Below, piece by piece: positions 12,701-25,351 of a stretch of 64,000 nucleotides of DNA. This stretch comes from Monomorium pharaonis (lineage: Eukaryota > Arthropoda > Insecta > Hymenoptera > Formicidae), in assembly GCF_013373865.1 (NCBI RefSeq), contig NC_050472.1, positions 21,202,636 to 21,266,635 of the forward strand, in the 5' to 3' direction. The position numbers and the translations under genes are program-made. Below the pieces are notes generated by a model. It had not been told where the DNA came from and did no database searches. It saw only the letters and a program-made list of their open reading frames with translations. Position 1 is the stretch's first letter. Each line of letters starts with the position of its first letter.

Positions 12701-15700
12701 TGACTAGAGAAGAAACGATATCGATTACCCATCTTGCATCTTGCACGAAATTATAGAGAATAACGTAAGTGCATTTTTAGAGAAATGCATTTCTTTTATC
12801 TTAACAACAAATAAATCATTTCATCATTGAAAGTAACTTCCTCCTCGATTCGGTGTATATCGTCAAGCATATCAGCGCCGGCGCGCTCATTTTCTCCCGC
12901 AAGGCCCACCTGTTATCCTTTCGCCGCGCCAACCCTTTCGATCTTTCTCAGCCACCCAGCGTCGCCGAAGGGCTCGCCGCTCGCGTAAGACCGAACCCAT
13001 ATCGATCGCGCTTCATTATCCGCCACTTTATTTTCATTATTTTGCTGCCGCGCTGCCGTAGGAAGCGTGATCGCGTCCTGGAACAGAGAGGAGGAAGGAA
13101 CGTCGCGCCGCCGCCGCCGCCGTTGCCATCGGCTCTGAATCCCGATACCGATCGCGAGCACACACATCATCGCCTGGAAACGGCGACGCGTGCACTATGC
13201 GCGGTCACGACCGTACGGCACGGCAAACGACCGTTCGTGGTGCCGCAGGCAGATATAATTGCCATCGCCGGTTATGTACAGCGCGCGGTTAGGCACACGC
13301 GAAAGTGCCGATATGCCGCAGAGTAAACAGAGCGAAAACAGCCGGCTATTCCGTGGTTCGATTAGGAATCAGGAGACACAACTCAAGCGGGCGCAATCAA
13401 ACGTACGACAATGTCGGGCCGTCGCCGGTTGTTTGCACGCCGTGACGCAGCCGAGCGAAGGAAATTAAGCGGAGTGTCGCTAACATGGGCGTATCCAGGA
13501 TTTTTTTCAGGGAGAGGCAGGAAGGGGTTACCAATTCTATTACTAACGCGTAGTAATTTTTACAGCTTGGAATATTTTCTCTTGATTTTCAATGAGAAAA
13601 ATTTAGGTGACAAGAAGGCCCTATTTGTGTTCTTCAAGTAAAATCTTGACTATTTATTTGAACGCAAGGCGCGTACTCTGTTTTTCCGATTCAAAAACCT
13701 TTTTTTATGTATTGGATCTATATTAAAGCTCTAACTAAAGAAAGTTCTAGGAAGTATTTAATAAAATCGTAATCAAGAGAAAGTCAAATTTTATGTAATA
13801 ACAAAAAATTTACTGAGAGTCAAAAGTAAAGTTGTCTAATTAAAAGAATGAATAAAAAATTTCGGAGGAAAAGAAAGGCATAAAATTGATTCAAGATTAG
13901 TGAGGAAAGCTTCCATTGTTCTTCTTCGATAATCCAATATCCAATTTAATTCCCTAAGATACCCCTAAGATACCCTAAGAACTTCAAACTCAACTTTGGA
14001 CCGTTCAATATTTTATTTTGCGAATAGATTATCTCTTAAAAAGATTATTCGCCATGCGAAATCTGCCATCGACGGGAAATAATGCGCGGTATACTAGATA
14101 ATGGTCTAGGCCCTGTTATACCGCTACCGTTAAATAATCACTCGTTACTGCTTTATTCTCCCGCGCTTAATAATATTTTTTTTTTCGCAATATATCACGC
14201 AAGCCGCGTGTAAAGCTGAGCAAACAGCGGTGCGACGATTCCTCGCCGCACGGATGCATTTGATTAGGAATCAAGAGCACACCGCGAGTGTAGTTTGCGT
14301 TATTTGCGCACGAAACGATTGCGGGCGAAAAGCACAATGCGCAACTGCGATTACCTGCCGTGAATAGCATCACTTAACGTCAGCTCGTGTATTCAAAGAC
14401 AATAATTGCGTGCCGATCTGTCGTCCGTTATTAATTTTTACAGCTCGGGTGGTGTCTCGATGTGAAATATAAAATTTAAATCTTTTACACCACTATGTTG
14501 CAACATCCAATAAAGCATAATAGAATTATTGTATTTTACTTTGTAGATAAATTTTAAATTAAGTATCGTATTGCATCGTTATACGTGTACACTTGACGAG
14601 ACATTATTATATCCTATGTGTGAAGATTAAGATTAAGATGATGAAGATTAAGAGAGTTATAATATCGGTATATGCCAATAATATACATATTAAAATTTAT
14701 TATGTCTCTTATTTGACTGGAAAACTGTCGCTATTGTGCAATTTATGATTATACATATTATTATTTATATTTCTAAACAGTAATATATGTAAGAAAGAAA
14801 GAGTAAAATTTATTTTTTATACAAATTTTTATGTATATTGCATTTAAAGGTTTCTTTCTTTCGATTTTCGCGAATTTTCAGTGATATTCACTTTTTCTTA
14901 TTTGTAGCAATAATATAATTTTTTTTACATGCAATATTATTTAATTCGTCACTTTATTTCATGTTAAATTTACTTTGCATAAAATACCTTTGTAGAAAAC
15001 GCATTATCTATTATAAAACAATTATTATTTGTAATTACTTGTAATCTTCTTAAATAAAAGTTATGATTTTAAAAATATCAAATAAAATAAAAGATCTGAT
15101 CATAGTTTGGTAATTGTTTACGTAGAAACGACCCTCAACCTTTCATGCTATCCATCCCGGTAGAGAAGCTCCAATCGACGATCGCGGCACATTTGCCACC
15201 CACATCACCCTCGACTCTCGATTTCTTTGTGACAAGGTGACGTACTGTTTCCACAGTGCGCTGTGTACACATCAATTATTTGACTTGTTACAAAGAGACT
15301 CGTGGGACTGAGACGCGATATCCTGACACAATCGGCCCCTTTTATTAAAATTGAACCTCAATCCAACTATAGTCGTCGATGTAATTTTCCTAAATTGTTC
15401 CCATCGTAAAATAAGCGCTACAAAATAAGTGCAATAAAATAAATTTATTTAAGTTTCTCAAAATAACTGTATTTGATTATCTAGAATTATCTGGAATAGA
15501 AAAAAGCAAAAAGGTAAAAAAAATATATTAACTTTTACAATAATAAAATACATAATTTCTTATTGTAAGCGTCTGTATAAATTTTATTTGTGCTTTTGAA
15601 GAAATCGTTTTTAGCATATTTTGTATAGAAAAAAGCCATAAATGTATGAATTTTTATTTCTTTAATTATCTAAGCAAATGTTTTTCAGTATTAATATATA

Positions 15701-16970
15701 AAATATTTAATTTCTGAGATATAAGGGAATGCCGTTTCAGAAAACCTCTGTCAATATAGGCGATACTTTCTACTATTTGAAATAAAAATTATAAGAAAGA
15801 ACTATTTTACATAATTTTTTGAAAACATATTTGATATAATATTTTGATTCTGGAATTTCAAGACAACCCTGTATATATATTTATTTTAATTATCGATTAC
15901 TTGTTACTAAATCTTACATGTGTAATAAAAAAAAGACTGATGTAATCTATGATTTAAACTCTGCTAAAGTGAAATATATATTTTAACAGCGCAGCAAATC
16001 TTTACTAAATTTTGTTGCATAATTAATTATTAGATAATTAATGACTATATTCCGTTTATACTTGGTTGCATGACAGGATGCAGTCGCTCTGTTCTTGGCT
16101 ACTGGCGATCACATCTAAACGCAAACTACTTATATAGATGTAGATGACAAAGAGAAGGTAAAATAATAATATACATAAAGAAGTAGCTGATATAAATTTC
16201 ATTATTCATAAATTCGTATAACGGAACAATGCACCGTTATTATTCAGAATTAGTTACGTATCTTATAGGAATCGTTTCTGCACCTGTGCCGCACGATCAC
16301 ATTCGCCTTATATCACGCGAATGATCGAAGATAAAAATACAAAGTGTGTCCCTTCTTTTCTCTCTTACTCCTTTCATTCCGCTATAATAAGAGCATTAAT
16401 TGCACGGAGCATGCAAATGCAAAGTATCTCCGTCTTATCTCGGTAAAAGTATTCGAAGGAGATCGCGTATTCGCCCCGCGGGGTGACATTCGTTACTTTA
16501 ACGTCAACGTTGTATTTCGGTTCTCCTTCGAGAGGAAGATCTCACGCGTTCGCTCGGGTCGTGGACGTTACAACCCATTCCATCCCCGCATATCGACTCC
16601 GATATCCGCGACGCTATACGCAACAATCGACCGGCGGCATTATTCCGCTCTACTCCAACGGACATACAATCCGTCACACGTAGTGGGTCCCATCAAGGAA
16701 ATTAATAAAGCCCGATAAGTGATCGTTCCCGTGTCTATACTCCGCTCGATGCGAGCTCGCCCCTTGGCGCCCCCTCGTTGCCCCGCGCGGTTGCCGCCAA
16801 CCCCTCGCCGGCGATAATCTGCTTCTTTTAATCATATTGCGCAAGCACACGTCGCTCCCAGAATGAGAAACTGACGGACTGGCGCGTTTGTAATCTCCAT
16901 TATCGTTATGCGCGACGCGGCAGGCTTTGCCGGGGATTCCTCTCACCCTTTCTTCCTTCTCTGTATCTCT

Positions 16971-17000
16971 CCCTCTCTCTCTCTCTCTCTCTTTCTCTTT
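16971..17000. repeat. Short (CT)n microsatellite
   Basis: A CT-dinucleotide run of roughly 25 bases inside a pyrimidine-rich tract, read directly. Confidence 0.8.
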
Positions 17001-17723
17001 TCCTCTTTCAACGATTTCCAAGGAAAATTGCAATCGAGACCGGTTGCTACGATCGCTCTTGATAAGCCTTCGTAATAATAAAGTTGTAGCCGCGTAAAAT
17101 TAATAATGTGTTCACATAAATAATACAATTCTTATGCGTCATGCACGCGAATTTCATATAGGTGTTACCTTCGCGTAAAGAGTGAAAAATAAGATTACGT
17201 ATGTCAGAATATTCGAGGTCTTATCAATCCCATGCCCGAATTGATTTCGAAGTGTTTGTGACAACGCTAATATGAAATTAACAGAACCCTGTTGGATCTA
17301 GATTATCTACATCTTATTACAATTCCTGACGATCGATAGCAGCTTTCGTGTAATTCAGAAAATGTAAATATTACGGTTAACACGTCGGTAAGTGGCCGTC
17401 GTTGCGAAATTAATAAATGTATTAATATGCAATAAATTTGTCTTTGCTCTCGCCGCAGTTGTCGAGCCAGCTGCGCGATATTCCGCGTAAATGACGGGAA
17501 GCATATTACACTCACGAAAGTCCCGCGTTAATCGGAACGTACTCCATTAATTATCCGATCGGTGTGTTCCTTCGGGAGGCCATAAATTTGTTCTCTCATC
17601 TCGACGGTGCGGAGCTCCTTGATAAATCCGAACGATTTACCGGTGCGATCGCGCCGGCGAACCGCACAGGAATTATGTTGTCGGCACCTATGATCGTCGA
17701 GAGTTCGACGTCGACAATCTCGA

Positions 17724-17761
17724 GCACACACACACACACACACATACACACACACACACAC
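17724..17761. repeat. (CA)n microsatellite
   Basis: A CA-dinucleotide run of about 37 bases with a single T interruption, read directly. Confidence 0.9.
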
Positions 17762-18074
17762 GGTTCTTCTTCGTTCTATCGTTCCTTCGCTCTCATTCTC
17801 TTTCTCTCCGGTCTCTCGTGGCTTTAATCTCGACGGCGACTTCCGCGCGGATAATGATACTCACGAAAAATGCAAATGATCCTCTCGGACGGACTCGCCG
17901 CGGAAACCCGGTAACCGCGTTTAAGTCTCGTAAAATTACACGGTTCGTGTACTTGGTCTCGAAGACACGTTGAATCAAGCGCATTCCCAGAAAGAATATT
18001 GAAAGAAAATCCCGAGACGAATTAACTCGTTTGCCAGCCATATCCGTACATTGAAGAGAGAACAGTGTTTGACA

Positions 18075-18122
18075 TTCCTAACTGTATAATTGTGTAGTAA
18101 AATAATTATGATTAGGACCTCT
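18075..18122. mobile_element. Fragment related to the 20693-20992 MITE
   Basis: The segment AACTGTATAATTGTGTAGTA and the following AAATAATTATGATTAGGA closely parallel GACTATAATTGCATAGTAAA and ATAATTATAGTCAG in the left arm of the element at 20693. Only one arm-like stretch is evident, so this would be a partial or solo copy. Confidence 0.4.
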
Positions 18123-19190
18123 ATCTCTACAGTTGCTGCTATAATGTTAGTCATTCTACGTACAATGATATAATAACAGTAGATCATTTTGAAATTTGGC
18201 TTCGATTCCTAATTTAGTATCGCAATTGACAAGTTTTTTGCGACTTTGGAAAACATTATTATTTTGTAGTCTATGCATTATCTGAAAATAAAACTGGAAA
18301 ATGTTAGTTTTTTTATTATACTTGTCCCTTCAAATAAATTCCCCTCTCTTTATAATAATTTTAAAAATAATTATTAACTCTGTACTTTGCTTCATGCAAA
18401 TTTAACTGAATAACTTTCTTTAAAAAGAACACAAACGTGGTTGTAAACGTGGCATAATTGCATTTGCATTACAATTAGAAAATATTATGGCGTCAAACGA
18501 TATTGAGAAAAAAATTTGGAAATAATTATATCAATTTTCATTGTCTCAGCTCTATCGCGGGCTATTTAATCAGCTCGTCAAACATTAATATACCGAATTT
18601 CCGCGGTGAGTTACATCGTTGTGCACTTAAAACTTTCGATGTTATTGCGTGTGAATGATAACGCGACGTACGATACGCACGTCTGCACATTCGCACATTC
18701 GCAGTTTCATAAACTCGAGAGGCGACCTACTACACAGAGCAGCCGCGATTACGCCCCGCGATTTACATCGAGCTTTTCTGGTACACCGGTGTCGTTATTA
18801 TTAAGTCCTCCGAGGATGTCGGGATTAAGAACGTGTCTCCGGCACGCGAATGTGATGTATACGCATCACGCGTGTATGTGTGTTGTGTGTGTGTGCGTGT
18901 CGTATTTTCTGCACGAGAGAATCTTACACGCATTTCTCTGTCTCTCACCTGCTGCCCCTCTCGCTTCCGTTTCACGACGCATCCGCATGCGTGTGCGTAC
19001 ACATGGAGTGGACTATCGATTACGCTTTCGCGTCAATTACATGTTTACGGTGCACGCTCTCGTTCGGCCGATTTCGCGTCCCGTGCCGTTCGCACCTGAT
19101 TCCCCCGTCGAAATCAAGGGAGATCTCGAAATGCGTGCGCTCGCCGAGACAAAGAGCCGTATACACGAAGAAAATAGGCTAGTAAAAGTC

Positions 19191-19313
19191 ATACTGAAGA
19201 AGTCAGAAGACTTACTAAATTTTTATCTTTGTAATCGCTTAATTGAAATTTTAAAATATCCCCGAGTGATTACAAAAATAATAATTTAGTAAGTCTTCTG
19301 ACTTCTTCAGTAT
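19191..19313. repeat. Near-perfect long hairpin (about 33-bp arms)
   Basis: The left arm begins ATACTGAAGAAGTCAGAAG. The right arm ends CTTCTGACTTCTTCAGTAT, an exact reverse complement over about 31 bases. A weaker inner pairing (TTTGTAATCGCTT with GAGTGATTACAAA) shortens the loop. It is AT-rich inside and noncoding. It could be a young MITE or foldback element. The upstream TACACGAAGAAAAT resembles the TACACGGAGAGAAT end of the element at 2469. Confidence 0.75.
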
Positions 19314-20692
19314 AAATTTATTACAAAAAATACTTGAAATATTTGTTTTTTATCATTTTAAATAAATATTTCTGTTCAATTTATTTCAATGTTTGCTCAG
19401 CACTGGTAATTTCACTATTTATAGTAAAGTAACTTTTTAAATATAGTAATGTAACTTTTTAAACGTAACAAATTATTCGACTACAGAGTAATATGTATTG
19501 TAAGTTTTTCCATTCGCAGTAGATCTGATTAAAAATTGATGCATCGCAATATTTATACCTATGCGATCAGTAAAGTGATATATTTACATGTACAAAGATA
19601 AACGTCTGAATATATTTATCGTTGTTGCGCGACGGCAAACCATATACTGTATTACGTAGCCGCGTTGACAATTTCCTTGAAGTCATTCTTCATTATTTTT
19701 TCAACGAATATTATCTAATAACGGTAGTGAGTTGCGGCATAGAGAAGAAATATTTTCCACGTCAGTAAAGAAAAGTCACAGCTGGTCTCGACTTGTGCCG
19801 CAGCGAGTTCTACAAAACGTCTTCGACCGAGCAATTAAAATCGTATGACATTGTGGAAATATCGATACGCTTGAGAGATAGGGAAAACTCTGTACACAAC
19901 CGTATACGCAATCTGTCAATTATACATAAGATTTCTGTATTCTATAAATGTCGTCTCAATCTTCTCCCCCTTGCCCCGAGAGAACGATTTGGCGAGCGAA
20001 AAAAAAAGCGTGCAACAAAAATCAAATAAGGAATCAGAACCGTGTCACGCGATTTTAAAATTTCAAAACGTACGTGATTTACGCAACACGCGATATTATT
20101 GAATTCGCATCCGTAAACGGAAATAATGATAGACCTCGCGCATTTAAAGTAACGTTAATTTCTACCTTATAAAAATACGCACGCGGTCTCGCGTGCTGCA
20201 GCAGCTTATACATGGATATAACACTTTCGCTGCAATTATCGTGAAATTTTCGTGAAATTTATATTATGCCTGCATTTGTAATACAAAGTTTCGTCTGCGC
20301 GCAATTACGTCTCTGTCGAGATGTGCCGGACGAAATGTGGAGCGTTATTTGAGATGGCGGGATGCAACGCATTGAGTTGTGGTGCGCGAGACGTCAATGC
20401 GCACCTGACTTCTGCGTGATGCAATTTGCTCGCGTTTGTGTTAATTTCCCAGCGGGAATCAATGGCAACACCTGTGTAGCAAGTTTCTGATATACCTGCG
20501 CCGACCATCGAATGATAGAACCCACGAAGCCTAATAAATTGCTCAGCAGACCAACCGCGTTACGATCACGCGCGTACTTTTTGCATTAATAATTATCTAA
20601 GGATCTACTTGAGAACTTTGTTGCGTTCGCATCACGTTCGTCGTATGATTTATCATTCCCCTGAAAGTATCTTAAATCGCCTGTTCTTTTAC

Positions 20693-20992
20693 ACTGATAG
20701 AAAAATGTATTGTAACTGTGACTATAATTGCATAGTAAAATAATTATAGTCAGAAATATCATTTTTATAGTAATTATTATTACTGTAATTTTAATAATAA
20801 AAACCATGTGCTATATTTTAAAGATGTATAATTTATAGTACAATTTTTTCATAGTGGCATCACTTTAAGTATATGATTATTGTTACTAATATTATTGTAG
20901 TAGTTTTTATAAAAAAATGATATTCCTGATTATAATTATTTTATTATACAATTATAGTCGCAAATATTACATATTTTTTTATAAGTATAGGT
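20693..20992. mobile_element. ~300-bp foldback MITE
   Basis: The left arm (about 20700-20770) contains GACTATAATTGCATAGTAAA and ATAATTATAGTCAGAAATAT. The right arm (about 20910-20985) contains their reverse complements (ATGATATTCCTGATTATAAT, TATACAATTATAGTC). The arms are about 60-70 bp and the spacer is AT-rich and noncoding. A related fragment lies at 18075-18122. Confidence 0.7.
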
Positions 20993-21950
20993 TTTGACTG
21001 TTTCAAGAATTTAAATAATCCAACGCGAAGATAATTGTATCGTCTGACTATGTGAAACACTCAGACTCTCACAAGTAATATGAGACCTTTCCAAATGGGG
21101 ACAATGATACAAATGAGCTAAGAAGAAAATAAAAACTGATCGATATGACGGTCTTAATAAAAACGCTTTAATAACGCGATTATTTCATAACAGTCGCGAC
21201 CTTATCAATTTGCACCATCGTTCCTGTTTATTCTGCTTATTGTTAGTTTTAAATTCAATTTCAATTCAATTATTCAAACGTATTTCTCGCAAATTATCAG
21301 AAAATAACAAAATCAGACGTGCGAATTGACATGTATTTAAAAGCAAAGGATTTATTCCCTTTTTAAAAATGTATAACAGTAGCTCTGGTTAGTCCCCCTC
21401 ATTAATTTACACTTCAAGCTGTAATATAGAAAAGCAAAATGCAAAATGACATTGACAATGTCGCTAGGGTGCTATATTAACGACTCGGTATATCCTACAT
21501 TAATTTTAAATTTAATATCCCGCATTAAGAGGAGCCATTACGATTTTTACGTAATTAAGCAGTTCGGAAGAATTACGAGAGGAGAAGAGAGAAAGCAAAC
21601 GAGGGGGCATTAGACGAGATATCGAATGTATCTGAATTCTAGATTAACGCGGTGCAAACGAGCAGCGAGCATTCTGTCGAACGAACCGGACGGAGCCGCG
21701 GTGTCGGCGCGCATTATCGCGTATTCCCCGTGCGACATTAACAAAAGTGACGTCGTCGCATCGCGCAGAATTATAACGTACCGCCGCGACGAGAGAGAAA
21801 GAGAGACAAACGAGGAGAGCGGTATTCTCCGGTGTACCGTCAATAAAGCCGTCGCGTTAATAATTATCGTGGCGGTAGCGTCTCGAGGGGCATCATTAGG
21901 CGACAACGTCGCATATTGCGGCTTTTAATGTTTTACAAACGCTTTGCAGG
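20993..21950. other. No gene recognised
   Basis: AT-rich to about 21540, then a GC-richer island to about 21950 with open frames on both strands. None resembles a known protein. Confidence 0.45.
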
Positions 21951-21953
21951 TAC

Positions 21954-21985
<32 letters not shown>

Positions 21986-22075
21986 CGACGACGACGGACG
22001 ACGACGACGACGACCGCGACGACGACGACGACGACGACCGCGACAACGACGACAACAACGACGACAACGGCGGCA
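21951..22075. repeat. Imperfect (GAC)n/(ACG)n trinucleotide array
   Basis: About 125 bases of GAC/ACG triplets with a few interruptions. In frame this would encode Asp runs or Thr runs; on the other strand it would encode Ser or Arg runs. No gene context supports translation. The triplet periodicity is direct observation. Confidence 0.95.
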
Positions 22076-23851
22076 TTTTATCGTTCGACTACGTACTAAC
22101 GAACGGTGCTCGCGGTGTGCACACGTGTCCCGAGGAGGACTATACTGCAAGCAATGAAACGGCAACACGCATTGTTATGCTTCGCGTTGCTGGAAACGCG
22201 TTGCATCGTGCTGTCATATAGAAATAAAAATTATTGTGCACGACCGCCGCCGCCTGCGGTATCGGCCGTGTTCGATAATGAACGATAAGAAGTTATACGT
22301 GATGCTACTTTTTCTTTCCTCTTCCCCTTTCCCGCGCATTTTCCTTTTTCGAGTAGACTGTCTTTCCCGATCGTGTGCATTGTTTTCTCGTTTTCGTCGA
22401 GAGAACATTTTTACGGTAACGGCTTCCTGAATTTACTAAATTTTTTGAGAAAGTAAAGATTAGGATAAAATATATAATAATTTACTTTACGTGTATACGT
22501 ATAAATAGAGAAGAGTCAGATTTTATCATAAATAGTGAAAATTATATTGTTGCTCTTTAATTTTTAGTATTAGAGTATTTTTATTTTATCAAAAGACTAA
22601 AGTCAAATGTATTAACAATTAATTACTTTCTTTGTAGTGTATTATCCAAGTTATAACACATTTAATATATTATTTAAATAAAAAATATTTACGTAAATAT
22701 AACGTAAACAATACATAATCCATGTAAACGTAATAATCAAGGATCATGTAAACGTAATTTTAAAATATATGGCATAACACTGATAAAAATTTTAAAAAAG
22801 AGAAAGAATTTACTAAATTCTGTGTTGAAATAATATTATTACTACACAGAAGATTATATTAACGTGATATAGATATTAACAAATTTTATCGCTTTCTACC
22901 TAGTATGATTCCTGGAAACACATATGTGCACCCTCTTATTTCTCCATTTCTCCTGCCGTAATCGTGCATGAAGAAACAGTAAATATCGCTATATATAATC
23001 AACATTTTGTATGTGTGTGTGTGTGTGTATGTGTAATAAATATATATAGCAAATGCATAACAAGATAAATACTAACACAAAGAAAAATGTATACATGTGT
23101 ATATACATTCATGTGTTAGTTTTTTATAAATGTTGAAATTTCAAAGGACTAATATCTAATAATATGCAAATGATTAACGTTTTCACCGTGGAAAGATACT
23201 ACATTGGTATGTTTACAAATCGCAGGATATGTTTGCAAGTCACGTCTGTCATAAAAACGACTGGTCTCCAGGTAAATTCGACTAACATGGTGGTGAAAGT
23301 ATAAGGATAAAAAAGCGACAAAAAGTGAATAAGTGGTAGTAATATTGCAATATACTTAGGGTTGCCATATTAACAATTTTTTAACTAGAACTTACCGGCC
23401 TAAAACCCCGGACATATACGTTAATTACACATAATAAATATTATAAAATCATACGATAGTCTACATCTAACTGTAATTTGCCGTACCAATGCGTTAAATG
23501 TAATATTAAACGCGAACCAGGTAAATGCAGATATCCGCCGCATACACAATTAGAGAAGTCAAAACTATTTTGCGTCAATTGCAATAGCAGATATCAATGT
23601 AACAGTTAGTAATAAACCGCATATTAAATATATTTTAATCGTCACCAGAATATAAAAAGATAAACATCATTTCTAATTCGAATGTATATGTGCTACAATG
23701 TTTCTTCATAAGAAAATGAAGAAAGATATTAACATTAATGAAAGTGTTTCAACAAAATTTACATAAAAAATTTTAAAGATTGCTTACCCAGACTGCACAC
23801 GATACCTGTAATATTTAAAAAAATTTAATTATTTTGTTAAATTATAATGTA
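22076..23851. other. No gene recognised
   Basis: A GC-richer segment runs to about 22430, followed by AT-rich noncoding DNA. A (GT)n run lies at 23012-23028 and a short direct repeat CATGTAAACGTAAT occurs twice near 22720-22760. Confidence 0.45.
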
Positions 23852-24161
23852 AATACCCTAGTAGCACAAAACATTAATACAATATTGGGAAGTAATGTGA
23901 AGGTAATATTTCCAATATTATAAAAATAGACGCTTCACTTTATTTAACCAATTTGTCAAAGTAGCAACACTGGTTCAATATTTATTCAACATTGAGCCAA
24001 TATTGAATTAATTAATTTTTCATATTGGACATTAATTGTATTCTAATTTGGAATATTTTGTAACTGATATTAGCATTACATTAGGAAAACATGAGCAATG
24101 CATTCCCAATATAACATACGTTCAGCCAATATTAACCAATATATTGTGCTACTAGAGTATT
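23852..24161. mobile_element. 310-bp MITE, CTAGTAGCACAA family, copy 1
   Basis: The ends read AATACCCTAGTAGCACAA at the left and TTGTGCTACTAGAGTATT at the right, which are inverted repeats with one mismatch. The interior carries many CAATATTG-like palindromic motifs on both sides. A second, diverged full-length copy lies in inverted orientation at about 52526-52812. Both copies share CCAAATTAGAAT followed by CAATTAATGTCCAATAT when read on the same strand. Confidence 0.8.
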
Positions 24162-25020
24162 TTATACACACATGAAAGAAAAATATCATGAAATCTCATA
24201 TCAATTATGCGGAAGTAAAAAATACCTGGATGGAGCATCAGAAGACGTAGGTAGTCGTCGGCTGTTTTTCTTGTTTTCGGCTCTCCTTTTATTGCACTTT
24301 ATTGTCAGATCAAACTTCATTCCCATCACGGAGTAAGCGTAGAGGAGTACAATCTTCGAATAGCAAAAAGACCTCGTTTTCAAACTCGTAATTAATCATC
24401 ATTTGTAAAAAAAAAGAGAGGAAAAGAGAAAGAGAAAGAGAGAGAGAGGGAGAGATAATGTCATCTTTCTGAAAATTCTGAAATAATTCAGAGATGCGAC
24501 TTATCTTCCCTCTCTCTCTCTTTACAAATAGCGAACATAGATATGAATCTAACCTTTCAGCGAATTTCCTCCTAATTGGGGGTTTAAAAACGGGACCGCT
24601 TTTGTTTCACGGTCGCCCTCCTCTTACTCCATGTTCCCGTGATCCAAAAGAATGCTTTAAGCGCCACCTAAATGAAGATCATAGTACTTTTAATATGTCT
24701 CTACCATGATACCGACGATTAATAATAGGCCTGCTCTTAATAGTCGCTGCACTGCTACACTGATGCAACAAGTTTTAGAATAATAAAACAAATACATCTT
24801 TTCTCGGCAATTGTTAATCCTCACTTTAAATATCGACAAAATTATCTAATAATATGCTCTTTCTCATTCTAACTCATTGCACCAGTACAGCAGTGTAGCG
24901 ACCAAAAACAAACCTAAAAACGTTTATACTTTCGGGACCCCAAATAATTTATGCGTTTCAGAATACGACACATCATCGGCGAAAGGTTACAAAATAAATA
25001 TCACACAGGGTTAAATCTGT
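24162..25020. other. No gene; AG/CT-flanked inverted repeat inside
   Basis: ATTTGTAAA plus an AG-rich tract at 24401-24460 is mirrored by a CT-rich tract plus TTTACAAAT at 24505-24529, forming a purine/pyrimidine inverted repeat. No coding sequence was recognised. An open frame at 24494-24709 does not match a known family. Confidence 0.45.
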
Positions 25021-25044
25021 GAAGTAAGAATATATTCTTACTTC
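25021..25044. repeat. Perfect 24-bp AT-rich palindrome
   Basis: The half-site GAAGTAAGAATA is followed immediately by its exact reverse complement TATTCTTACTTC. The palindrome sits at the edge of a CpG-rich segment upstream of the diablo-like gene. It may be a dimeric protein-binding site or a small inverted-repeat relic. Confidence 0.85.
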
Positions 25045-25285
25045 GTGGTTGATTCTGTGCTGCGATTCCGAACCCGAGCACACTCACCGCACACATCGCG
25101 CTCCGTCCTTCCGTCTATTCCGTGAGCCATCGCGCGACCTACATAACCTACACTCGCGACTCGGCACCTCGGCAGTCCTCGGCACTGCTCGGCCGAACGT
25201 AGGTCACGTAGGCCGCGCGACAGCTCCGCATGTGTCGGACCCGGAATCCGGAATCGCAGGGCTGCGTTCGAAAATATTACTTGAT
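25045..25285. promoter_or_regulatory. CpG-rich island upstream of diablo-like gene
   Basis: This segment is markedly CpG-rich against AT-rich flanks, with repeated CTCGGC motifs. It lies between a perfect palindrome and a hairpin. Promoter or enhancer function is inferred from composition only; no TATA box or coding exon is obvious. Confidence 0.3.
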
Positions 25286-25287
25286 TG

Positions 25288-25351
25288 CTCTCGGGTTTCA
25301 TTCTAGCCTTATTCCACTTTCAACGAACAAGGATAGAATGATACCCGAGAG
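25288..25351 (+). ncRNA. Pre-miRNA-like hairpin candidate
   Basis: A 23-base arm (25288-25310, starting CTCTCGGGTTTCATTCTAG) pairs with 25329-25351 (starting AAGGATAGAATGATACC) with only two mismatches. An 18-base loop separates the arms. The arm and loop sizes fit a microRNA precursor, but a small inverted-repeat element would look the same. I do not recognise either arm as a known insect microRNA. Confidence 0.25.

Larger units (their letters stand above)
11900..16970. other. No gene recognised
   Basis: Noncoding sequence with GC-rich islands at about 12000-12450 and 12850-13480, then a long AT-rich tract to about 16260. At 12853-13326 there is a 157-codon open frame in CpG-rich DNA, with proline and arginine runs and no resemblance to a known family; I do not call it a gene. 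An isolated block at 15120-15330 is more GC-rich than its surroundings. A short 11-base tandem repeat (CCCTAAGATAC) lies at about 13950-13980. Confidence 0.4.
17001..20692. other. No gene recognised
   Basis: Noncoding sequence with GC-rich islands at about 17300-18040, 18600-19150 and 19750-20500. The 227-codon open frame at 18606-19289 is rich in Cys, His, Arg and Val encoded by CA/GT-type low-complexity DNA, and it runs into the inverted repeat at 19191-19313. It has no family resemblance and is not called. Confidence 0.4.

Noticed and set aside
12853..13326. 157-codon open frame in a CpG island
   Set aside because: Other frames are open on both strands in the same GC-rich segment; proline and arginine runs; no recognisable motif.
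13484..13520. ATGGGCGTATCCAGGATTTT motif resembling a transposon end
   Set aside because: It recalls a phrase common at repeat termini in animal genomes, but no matching second end or target duplication was found here.
18606..19289. 227-codon open frame
   Set aside because: Low-complexity GT/CA-derived composition, no family resemblance, and it runs into the left arm of an inverted-repeat element.
21916..22221. Asp/Thr-rich open frame over the GAC array
   Set aside because: Generated by the trinucleotide repeat; no flanking conserved sequence or splice signal supports a gene.
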